Both the position numbers and the translations under genes were made by a program. Below the pieces are notes generated by a model. That model had not been told where the DNA came from. It was given only the letters and a program-made list of their open reading frames with translations, and made no database searches. This document shows, one piece after another, positions 1 through 4,544 of a DNA stretch of 5,920 bases (the stretch's first letter is position 1; every line of letters begins with the position of its first letter). Origin of the DNA: Actinomycetota bacterium (GTDB lineage: Bacteria; Actinomycetota; Acidimicrobiia; Acidimicrobiales; AC-14). The stretch covers positions 1 to 5,920 of the forward strand of contig JAIVIH010000025.1 in the NCBI GenBank assembly GCA_020200615.1. Reading direction: 5' to 3'.

Positions 1-71
1 GGCGAATGCTCAGCCTTCTCCCTCGCTTCTCAGGATCAACGCCACTCCGAGCGCCATCGGTGGGACCGTAG

Positions 72-88
72 GCGCCGCCGGGCGGCGC
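72..88 (-). terminator. GC-rich hairpin, likely terminator of the small minus-strand gene
   Basis: GCGCCGCC at 72-79 and GGCGGCGC at 81-88 are exact reverse complements around one base; in practice this would fold as about a 6-bp stem with a 5-base loop. It lies 17 bases beyond the stop codon of the minus-strand gene ending at 106. No run of T follows on either strand, so it is not a textbook intrinsic terminator, although T-less hairpins are common at gene ends in high-GC actinobacteria. The rest of positions 1-105 holds no convincing coding frame. Confidence 0.4.
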
Positions 89-122
89 GAGGGGGTGGAA
101 GGAGCTCAGGCGGCGCGAGGGG
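81..122. repeat. 14-base direct repeat, two copies 28 bases apart
   Basis: GGCGGCGCGAGGGG occurs at 81-94 and again at 109-122. The second copy covers the last codons of the minus-strand gene (the AlaProArgAlaAla end), and the first copy contributes the right arm of the hairpin at 72-88. It looks like a small local duplication of the 3' end of that gene. No function is apparent. Confidence 0.6.
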
Positions 123-345
123 CCGCTTGGCGGAGGGCCGCACGAGCTAATGCGACGCCGCGACGGCCGACGTCGCGGGTAGGCTCGTCGAGCCGCCACT
201 GGCGGTCGTCGTCGTCCAGCAGCACCAGTTGATGCACCAGTTCGTCGTTCATGTCATCAGGATGGCAGGAGGGTGTGACAACTCGTTCATGCCCCTGACA
301 CCACAGCGTGGAAACGTCCTTAGTAGGGTAGAAGGCAAGCGACAT
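106..345 (-). CDS. Small hypothetical protein, 79 aa
   Basis: I do not recognise a named family. The ATG start is at 345-343 and the TGA stop at 108-106. The protein is soluble, with no membrane segment or signal peptide. It has three parts: an N-terminal stretch with Cys16, His19, Cys27 and His28, which could in principle bind a metal; an acidic middle with four consecutive Asp (about 44-47); and a basic, probably helical C-terminus rich in Arg and Ala with the motif TRDVGRRGVALARAAL (about 56-71). The sensible amino-acid mix and the hairpin just after the stop argue that it is real. There is no clear SD before the ATG and no TANNNT hexamer close to it. It diverges from the small gene at 419. 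An alternative is that the frame is a chance opening in GC-rich DNA. Confidence 0.5.
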   Translation of the reverse strand: MSLAFYPTKDVSTLWCQGHERVVTPSCHPDDMNDELVHQLVLLDDDDRQWRLDEPTRDVGRRGVALARAALRQAAPRAA

Positions 346-373
346 CCGGACTCAAGGACTGTTCCGGAATGTC
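341..373. promoter_or_regulatory. Imperfect inverted repeat between divergent small genes
   Basis: GACATCCGGA at 341-350 matches the reverse complement of TCCGGAATGTC at 363-373 except for one bulged base, with a 12-base centre. The left arm includes the ATG (345-343) of the minus-strand gene, and the right arm lies about 45 bases before the start at 419. It could be an operator for a dimeric regulator or a hairpin at the 5' end of the minus-strand mRNA. The sequence alone cannot decide between these. Confidence 0.3.
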
Positions 374-418
374 GATGAGAAGGGAAGCAGGGCCACCCGC
401 CCGACGTTGGAGTAGAGG

Positions 419-613
419 ATGAACGAGACACTCGAGAACGAAGCCATCAGCCAGGCTCTGGAGATCATCGATCGCAGCCTGGGAACGCTCCACCAGCGCG
501 AGCTGGTGTCGACGGCTGAGGTCTCCGACCTCCTGCTCGACATGCGTTCGGTCTTGGCCGCCGATCTCGAGCTCGAGCTGGATCTCGAGCGGACGCCCGC
601 AGCCGCCAACTAG
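419..613 (+). CDS. Small hypothetical acidic helical protein, 64 aa
   Basis: I do not recognise a named family. The ATG at 419 is preceded by GGAG at 408-411, a well-placed SD, which decides the start. The product is acidic and predicted largely helical: a first helix around residues 6-20 (SQALEIIDRSLGTL) and a second around 29-55 with heptad-like leucines, ending in an alternating Leu-Glu/Asp stretch before a disordered Thr-Pro-Ala-Ala-Ala-Asn tail. This looks like a small dimerising or adaptor protein, which is inference from composition only. Part of the Leu-Glu stretch is encoded by a ten-base direct repeat (GATCTCGAGC at 563-572 and 581-590). The gene is followed by a hairpin and converges on the PAP2 gene. 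Confidence 0.55.
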   Translation: MNETLENEAISQALEIIDRSLGTLHQRELVSTAEVSDLLLDMRSVLAADLELELDLERTPAAAN

Positions 614-624
614 GGCTCAGGGTT

Positions 625-642
625 GAGCGGCGCCGGCCGCTC
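625..642. terminator. Hairpin between convergent genes, bidirectional terminator candidate
   Basis: GAGCGGC at 625-631 and GCCGCTC at 636-642 form a perfect 7-bp stem with a GCCG loop, extendable by a T-G pair. It sits in the 33-base gap between the end of the small plus-strand gene (613) and the end of the PAP2 gene (647), so it could end transcription from both sides. There is no T-run. Confidence 0.5.
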
Positions 643-646
643 GGCG

Positions 647-1195
647 TCACCCGTACTCAAGGGGCATCATCCTCCGTCCCAGCAGCCCCAGACCCACACC
701 AAGGCCCACACCGGCGAGCACGTCCGACGCGTGGTGGATCTTCACGTAGGCCCTGCTCGTGGCCACGATCACGGCCAGCCCGTAGTACAGCGGCGCCAGG
801 GGGTCGTCTTCGGCCAGGAGGATGGCGAGGCAGAACGCCGACGTGGCGTGTCCGCTGGGAAAGCTACTGGTCAGAGGCCGGCGAATCCGGTAGGCTCGAG
901 GCGCGTCCCAAGGAGGCCGCTTCCGGCGGAAGAGGGACTTGATCAGCCCGTTGACCAGGGTGGTCTCGATCAGGGCGCCGATACCCAGGCGGACCGCGGC
1001 CCGCTCGTCTTGCTCCGAGCGCAGGCCTCGGGCCGCGCCCAGGATCAGCCACAGCAGGCTGAAGTCTCCGAGCTCGGACGCGCTGTAGAAGACCCGGTCG
1101 GCGACGGGATGCCCTCGCAGCTGGTCCAGGGCGGCGTCGAGGCGCTCGTCGAGGAGCGAGACGCAGGCCCGCGGAACAGCGAGAAGGGACGGCAC
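647..1195 (-). CDS. PAP2-family phosphatase, membrane, 182 aa
   Basis: This is a membrane lipid phosphatase-like protein of the PAP2 (type 2 phosphatidic acid phosphatase) superfamily, which removes phosphate from lipid phosphates such as phosphatidate or undecaprenyl diphosphate; the substrate here is unknown. All three signature blocks are intact: K86-x6-R93-P94, PSGH at 113-116, and SR at 147-148 followed by His154 and Asp158. His116 and His154 would be the catalytic pair, with Asp158 assisting. Hydrophobic stretches fall near residues 45-58, 70-85, 117-128, 136-151 and 159-173, fitting a short multi-pass protein. I chose the GTG at 1195 because the frame stays open far upstream into the nuclease gene but gives only low-complexity Ser/Pro/Arg sequence there. 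It starts 37 bases after the nuclease stop, has no SD, and has TACGGT eight bases before the GTG. Confidence 0.9.
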   Translation of the reverse strand: MPSLLAVPRACVSLLDERLDAALDQLRGHPVADRVFYSASELGDFSLLWLILGAARGLRSEQDERAAVRLGIGALIETTLVNGLIKSLFRRKRPPWDAPRAYRIRRPLTSSFPSGHATSAFCLAILLAEDDPLAPLYYGLAVIVATSRAYVKIHHASDVLAGVGLGVGLGLLGRRMMPLEYG

Positions 1196-1203
1196 TACGT
1201 GTG

Positions 1204-1209
1204 ACCGTA
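1204..1209 (-). promoter_or_regulatory. -10-like TACGGT ahead of PAP2 gene
   Basis: On the minus strand TACGGT is followed by eight bases and then the GTG start at 1195. This spacing would put the transcription start at or next to the start codon, giving a leaderless mRNA. No -35 element was identified, and there is no SD in the gap. The same arrangement precedes the two upstream genes of this cluster. Confidence 0.35.
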
Positions 1210-1232
1210 CTGGGGCAGCCGGGGGGAGAGGA

Positions 1233-2042
1233 TCAGGCCGAGTGGGCCGGGAGCAGCTCCCGGGCCAGGGCCGGGTCGCCGCCGAAGGCCGGGCAGTAGG
1301 CCTGGTAGGCGCACCAGTTGCACAGGGGAGACGTGCGGGGACGGAAGTCCTCACGCTCGCAGGCCCTTTCCACGGCTCGCCAGATGGCGGTTGTCCGCTG
1401 CTGCAAGCCCCTGATGGACTGCTCCGACGGATAGGCGACGATGGCCACGGGCTGGCTGAGGTACAGGAGCTGGATCCGGCTCGGGCGTTCCCCGAACACC
1501 TGCTCGCACAGGTAGGCGTAGAAGTGGACACCGCCCAGGCGGCTCTGCTCCCCGATGATGGAGGGGGGTTTCCCGGACTTGTAGTCGGTGACGATGAGAC
1601 CACCGTCGGGATCCCGCTCCAGCCGGTCGATGATTCCCCGCAGCGTGAGCGTCCCCACCTGGACCTCGAGCTTCAGCTCCAGGCCGATCGGCGTGATCTG
1701 CGCCGGGTCCTCCAGCTCGAAGTAACGACGGACGAGGACCTCGGCCTCGGCCACGAAGCGGGCTTCTGTCTCCGCGTCCAGCTCCAGCCCGGTGAACTCG
1801 GGGTCGGCGTCCAGCTCGGCCCGGGCCCGAGCCAGGCACTCCACGCCCATGGTCTCGGTGCGCCGGGAAGGAGGCTCCTCGAGCAGGAGCTGCAGGGCCC
1901 GATGCACCAACGTGCCTTTGACCGCGGGAGCCGAGGGAGGCTCCGGCAGGCGGTCGATGACCGAGAAGCGGAAGGCCAGGGCGCAATCCTTGAACGCCGC
2001 CACCTTGGAGGGCGTGAGCGAGGTGGGGAGCGGCAGGGCCAT
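1233..2042 (-). CDS. RecB/Cas4-like PD-(D/E)XK nuclease with Fe-S cysteine set, 269 aa
   Basis: This is a stand-alone RecB-family exonuclease, like the actinobacterial proteins of which Mycobacterium Rv2119 is an example; it probably acts on DNA ends in repair. The N-terminus has the LTPSKVAAFKDC box with Cys20. His47 in GTLVHRAL is the family's metal-binding His. Asp139 in GIIDRL and Asp153-x-Lys155 in DYKSGK form the nuclease core, followed by the Gln/Tyr region near 166-177. The C-terminus carries Cys241, Cys244 and Cys250 (CNWCAYQAYC), which with Cys20 make the four-cysteine 4Fe-4S set seen in AddB and Cas4. Every key residue is present, so it should be active. There is no helicase domain. 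The ATG at 2042 has no proper SD, only GGGG touching it, but TACCGT lies six bases before. Neighbours on the same strand are an alpha/beta hydrolase and a PAP2 phosphatase. No cas1 or cas2 is present, so a CRISPR role is unsupported. Confidence 0.9.
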   Translation of the reverse strand: MALPLPTSLTPSKVAAFKDCALAFRFSVIDRLPEPPSAPAVKGTLVHRALQLLLEEPPSRRTETMGVECLARARAELDADPEFTGLELDAETEARFVAEAEVLVRRYFELEDPAQITPIGLELKLEVQVGTLTLRGIIDRLERDPDGGLIVTDYKSGKPPSIIGEQSRLGGVHFYAYLCEQVFGERPSRIQLLYLSQPVAIVAYPSEQSIRGLQQRTTAIWRAVERACEREDFRPRTSPLCNWCAYQAYCPAFGGDPALARELLPAHSA

Positions 2043-2048
2043 CCCCGA

Positions 2049-2054
2049 ACGGTA
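2049..2054 (-). promoter_or_regulatory. -10-like TACCGT ahead of nuclease gene
   Basis: On the minus strand TACCGT is followed by six bases and then the ATG at 2042, in the 41-base gap after the hydrolase gene. The spacing fits a leaderless transcript starting at the ATG. There is no recognisable -35. Confidence 0.35.
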
Positions 2055-2083
2055 TCGACCCCGTGCGACAGAAACGAGGATCC

Positions 2084-2947
2084 TCAGACGCCCTGAGGGC
2101 GGGTGCCGAGGCCGCCGCCTGCGACCAGGTCGCGCAGGACGGCTGTCGCCACCCGTGGCGGGTCCTCGAGGGGGCCGAAGTGGCCGAGCCCGGCCAGGAC
2201 CTCGGATCGTCCCCGGGGCAGTTCGGCCGCGAGCCGCTCCGCCAGGTCCGGGCCGATGGCGTCGGTGGTGTCGCCACAGGCGACCACCACGGGGACGTCG
2301 ACGTCAGCGAGGAGGGCGAACCGATCACTGGCGACGGCCTTTCGGTAGATCGCCGCCTCCGTATCGCGCCGGCAGCGGAGCACCACCGATCCGTCGGGAT
2401 CCTCGGCGAAGCCGTGGGTCACATAGGCGGTCAGGCTCCCCGGGCTGAGGGTCGAGAACGGAGGCTTGGACGCGAAGTTGGTCAGCGCCTCCGAAGGAGA
2501 GGAGAAGCGTTCCCGCCGGTGGGCTGCGCCTTCTGCGAGCTTCTCGGCCCGTGACCTCGCCTTTTCCGGGTCCGGCCAGACGATGGGCTCGTAGCACCAG
2601 AGCCCGGCGAAGGTGCTCGGATGCCGAGCCTCCGCCAGCAGCAAGGCCGCTCCCCCCGACGAGTGACCGAAGGCCATGGGCCGGTCCAGGCCCAGGCCTC
2701 GGACGGCCGACAGCACGTCGTCGGCAAAGCCCGACCAGTCGTAGTCGAGCGCCGGGGGTGAGTGCGTCACGCCGTGGCCCCGCAGGTCGAGGGCCCAGCA
2801 GCGAAAGGCGCGACCGAGACCTGCGGCCAGAGGGGAGAGGACCTGGGCACAGAACCCGGTGGGATGCACCAGCAAGAGGGGCGGCCCGTCGCCCCCCAGA
2901 TCGTGCACGGCGACCTCGACCCCGTCGCTCGAGGGGAGGCGGTGCAT
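2084..2947 (-). CDS. Alpha/beta-fold hydrolase, 287 aa
   Basis: This is a cytoplasmic serine hydrolase of the alpha/beta-hydrolase fold; the substrate cannot be read from the sequence. The fold's landmarks appear in order: LLLVHPTGF (25-32) with His28-Pro29 at the oxyanion position; DLRGHG at 54-59; nucleophile elbow G94-H95-S96-S97-G98; the acid Asp226 in VVACGD; and the catalytic His256 in GLGHFGPLEDP. The region between about 120 and 200 is the lid. The complete triad and normal length suggest an active esterase or related enzyme. An in-frame TAG six codons upstream makes the ATG at 2947 the most upstream ATG, GTG or TTG start possible. There is no SD, but TAGCGT lies nine bases before the ATG. 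It is the first gene of the minus-strand run and diverges from the NTF2-like gene. Confidence 0.92.
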   Translation of the reverse strand: MHRLPSSDGVEVAVHDLGGDGPPLLLVHPTGFCAQVLSPLAAGLGRAFRCWALDLRGHGVTHSPPALDYDWSGFADDVLSAVRGLGLDRPMAFGHSSGGAALLLAEARHPSTFAGLWCYEPIVWPDPEKARSRAEKLAEGAAHRRERFSSPSEALTNFASKPPFSTLSPGSLTAYVTHGFAEDPDGSVVLRCRRDTEAAIYRKAVASDRFALLADVDVPVVVACGDTTDAIGPDLAERLAAELPRGRSEVLAGLGHFGPLEDPPRVATAVLRDLVAGGGLGTRPQGV

Positions 2948-3424
2948 CGGCGGGTCACGCTAGCGTGCGCCGACTTCGGGAAGGAGAACCCAGCGATCGC
3001 CCAGCCGCGGGACCTAGACGCCCTTCGCGGCGCCAACGCTGCTTTCTACAGCGCCTTCGAGGGTCGCGACCTCGACGCCATGAGCCGGCTGTGGGAGCAC
3101 ACCGAGCGCGTGGTCTGCACCCACCCGGGTTGGGCGACCCTGCGCGGGTGGGCCAAGGTCTCCGCGTCCTTCTTCGCTCTCTTCCAGAACTCCCAGCACC
3201 TCCAGTTCATCCTCACCAATGAACGGGCCGAAGTGGTGGGCGACGCGGGATGGGTTTCCGTGGACGAGAACATCCTCGACGTCGACGGCGCGACAACGGT
3301 GGCTGCCCTTAACGTGTTCGTGCGGGACCCCGACGGGCGGTGGGTGATGGTGGCCCACCACGGCTCGCCCGTGACCGCGTCGGCTGAAGTGTCTGACGAA
3401 GAGGACGACGAGGAAGAGGACTGA
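2942..3424 (+). CDS. NTF2-like (SnoaL/DUF4440-type) protein, 160 aa or 142 aa
   Basis: This is a small cone-shaped NTF2-superfamily protein of the SnoaL_3/ketosteroid isomerase-like kind; members bind or isomerise small molecules, but the ligand here is unknown. The domain starts at LRGANAAFYSAFEGRDLDAM, continues through a conserved block around THPGWATLRGW and the segment VSVDENILDV, and ends with a strand around WVMVAHHGSPV. It finishes in a strongly acidic tail of nine Asp/Glu residues. The start is uncertain. The listed GTG at 2942 is the only ATG, GTG or TTG close upstream of the domain and has GAGGGG at 2931-2936, but it overlaps the divergent hydrolase start. An ATC at 2996 has AAGGAG at 2981-2986 nine bases before it and gives a 142-residue protein typical of the family. 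I favour 2996 biologically, without certainty. The stop is TGA at 3422. Confidence 0.85.
   Translation: MHRRVTLACADFGKENPAIAQPRDLDALRGANAAFYSAFEGRDLDAMSRLWEHTERVVCTHPGWATLRGWAKVSASFFALFQNSQHLQFILTNERAEVVGDAGWVSVDENILDVDGATTVAALNVFVRDPDGRWVMVAHHGSPVTASAEVSDEEDDEEED
2956..2967. promoter_or_regulatory. 12-base palindrome holding -10-like hexamers on both strands
   Basis: CACGCTAGCGTG is a perfect palindrome in the spacer between the divergent hydrolase and NTF2-like genes. It contains TAGCGT on the plus strand (2961-2966) and on the minus strand (2962-2957). The minus copy lies nine bases before the hydrolase ATG; the plus copy lies 14 bases before the AAGGAG SD. It may be a pair of overlapping back-to-back -10 elements, an operator for a dimer, or both. 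No -35 match to TTGACA is visible on either side. Confidence 0.4.
2981..2986 (+). promoter_or_regulatory. Strong SD (AAGGAG) ahead of an ATC codon
   Basis: AAGGAG is the best ribosome-binding site of the region and lies nine bases before the in-frame ATC at 2996, just where NTF2-family proteins normally begin. It argues that translation begins here, downstream of the GTG at 2942. Confidence 0.45.
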
Positions 3425-3455
3425 CCGCACGGGCCTTCGTCGCACGTGCCGCCGC

Positions 3456-3461
3456 TACTAT
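3456..3461 (+). promoter_or_regulatory. Candidate -10 element (TACTAT) for the propeller gene
   Basis: TACTAT lies 35 bases before the ATG at 3497, in the 72-base gap after the NTF2-like gene, and would give a short leader containing the SD. A second similar hexamer, GACTAT, follows at 3473-3478, just before the palindrome ATTCGAAT (3477-3484). No clear -35 element is seen, so this is a candidate only. Confidence 0.3.
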
Positions 3462-3487
3462 TGGCCATCGGCGACTATTCGAATGGC

Positions 3488-3493
3488 GGAGGA
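3488..3493 (+). promoter_or_regulatory. SD (GGAGGA) fixing the propeller start
   Basis: GGAGGA ends three bases before the ATG at 3497, slightly closer than usual. It supports this ATG, which also opens a proper signal peptide, over the GTG-side extension of the same frame back to 3446. Confidence 0.6.
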
Positions 3494-3496
3494 CCC

Positions 3497-4522
3497 ATGA
3501 AGCGATGCAGCAAGCTGGGCACGGCTGCGGTGGCCTTGGTGACGATGGTCGCCTCCCTCCTGGGGAACGCCGCGCCCGCCGCGGCCCTGACGGGGAGGAT
3601 CACCGAGTTCGCCGTGCCCACCCCCTTCGGCGTTCCACGCGGAATCGCACTGGGTCGGGACGGGAACGTCTGGTTCACCGAGTTGATAGGCGGCAAGATC
3701 GGCCGAATCAGCAGGAGCGGTCAGATAACCGAGTTCCCTCTCCCTGACCCCCAGAGTCAGCCGTTTGTCATCGCCCCCGGCCCTGACCGCGCCATGTGGT
3801 TCACCGAGCTCATCGGCAACCGGATCGGTCGCATCACCTACTGGGGGGAGATCCAGGAGTTCGCGGTGCCCACGCCCGACTCGGGTCCTCTCGGCATCGT
3901 CCTTGGCCCCGACGGCAACATGTGGTTCACCGAGAACCGGGGGAACAAGATAGGTCGCATCACCCCCCAAGGGGTCATCACCGAGTTCCCCATCCCCACC
4001 CCGAACAGCCTTCCGGGCGACATCGTGGTCGGCCCCGACGGAGCCCTGTGGTTCACCGAGACCGGGTCCAGCAAGATCGGGCGGATCACGGTTCAGGGCG
4101 AGATCACCGAGTTTCCGCTGCCGACCCCTAACGCCCGCCCCGAGGGCATCGTGGTCGGCCCGGATGGGGCCCTCTGGTTCACCGAGAAGGATGCCAACCA
4201 GATCGGGCGGATCACGACGACCGGCGTCATCACCGAGTTCCCTGTCCCCACACCCGGGAGCCAGCCCACCAACATCGTGGTCGGGCCGGACTGCAACCTG
4301 TGGTTCACCGAAGCCGAGGGCAACAACATCGGGAGGATCACGCCCGCCGGCGTCATCACCGAGTACCCGGTACCCACCCCGCACGCCCATCCCTCGGGGA
4401 TCACCAAGGGTGTCGACGGCAACCTCTGGTTCACCGAGGCCTTCGGAAACAAGATCGGCCGGGTGGAGGTGGACCTCAAGCTCGCCCGCTGCATCCGGAC
4501 CGGAACTCCCGGCGTCATCTGA
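3497..4522 (+). CDS. Secreted Vgb-like seven-bladed beta-propeller, 341 aa
   Basis: This is an exported propeller protein of the virginiamycin B lyase (Vgb)/NHL-like group. Residues 1-31 form a Sec signal peptide: basic MKRCSK start, hydrophobic core about 8-22, and an Ala-rich exit ending APAAA. There is no lipobox, so the protein should be released or held at the wall. Residues 35-328 are seven tandem 42-residue repeats with consensus ITEFPxPTPxxxPxGI followed by GPDGxxWFTE and GNKIGRI; a 13-residue tail follows. Seven blades match the Vgb fold. The mature protein has only two His (296 and 298, in the blade 7 loop) and two Cys (266 and 332). Characterised Vgb lyases rely on active-site His and Glu residues near the end of the chain; no His follows WFTE in any blade. 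Streptogramin cleavage is therefore unlikely, and a binding or structural role is as plausible. It should not be annotated as a resistance gene. Confidence 0.9.
   Translation: MKRCSKLGTAAVALVTMVASLLGNAAPAAALTGRITEFAVPTPFGVPRGIALGRDGNVWFTELIGGKIGRISRSGQITEFPLPDPQSQPFVIAPGPDRAMWFTELIGNRIGRITYWGEIQEFAVPTPDSGPLGIVLGPDGNMWFTENRGNKIGRITPQGVITEFPIPTPNSLPGDIVVGPDGALWFTETGSSKIGRITVQGEITEFPLPTPNARPEGIVVGPDGALWFTEKDANQIGRITTTGVITEFPVPTPGSQPTNIVVGPDCNLWFTEAEGNNIGRITPAGVITEYPVPTPHAHPSGITKGVDGNLWFTEAFGNKIGRVEVDLKLARCIRTGTPGVI
3599..4480 (+). repeat. Seven tandem 126-base coding repeats
   Basis: Each unit encodes one 42-residue propeller blade. Units start at 3599, 3725, 3851, 3977, 4103, 4229 and 4355 with no insertion or deletion between them. 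The first base triplets read ATC (or ATA) encoding Ile, followed by Thr-Glu-Phe/Tyr (Gln-Glu-Phe in unit 3). Units 4 to 6 are the most alike (IVVGPD in each). The exact register suggests growth by in-frame duplication. Confidence 0.9.
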
Positions 4523-4544
4523 ACCGGCCGCGGGAGGCGCGAGG

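Noticed and set aside
563..590. Repeat GATCTCGAGC twice as a regulatory site
   Set aside because: It is inside a coding sequence and is explained by the Asp-Leu-Glu repeats it encodes.
1196..1603. Upstream extension of the PAP2 frame inside the nuclease gene
   Set aside because: It encodes low-complexity Ser/Pro/Arg sequence antiphase to a well-supported nuclease on the same strand; the PAP2 homology begins after the GTG at 1195.
1233..2042. Cas4 of a CRISPR system
   Set aside because: No cas1, cas2 or repeat-spacer array is present; the cysteine and nuclease motifs are shared with non-CRISPR RecB-family proteins.
1242..2096. Long plus-strand open frame opposite the nuclease
   Set aside because: Its translation is Gly/Arg/Gln-rich without any family motif, while the minus strand encodes an intact nuclease. 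Long antisense frames are expected in such GC-rich DNA.
2762..2941. N-terminal extension of the NTF2-like protein from the ATG at 2762
   Set aside because: It lies entirely opposite the hydrolase coding sequence, resembles no protein domain, and would make the protein far longer than the family.
3442..3449. Eight-base palindrome GCACGTGC after the NTF2-like gene
   Set aside because: Too short to be meaningful in this base composition and not positioned at a clear promoter.
3446..3496. Upstream start for the propeller protein
   Set aside because: The ATG at 3497 has an SD and begins a standard signal peptide; the extension would bury that signal and has no SD of its own.
3497..4522. Streptogramin resistance gene (vgb)
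   Set aside because: Only the fold is shared. The near absence of histidine and the signal peptide speak against the cytoplasmic lyase.
4506..4536. Terminator hairpin between the propeller and DUF72 genes (CTCCCG and CGGGAG)
   Set aside because: The stem is only six pairs with a 19-base loop and starts inside the coding sequence; such pairings are frequent in GC-rich DNA.
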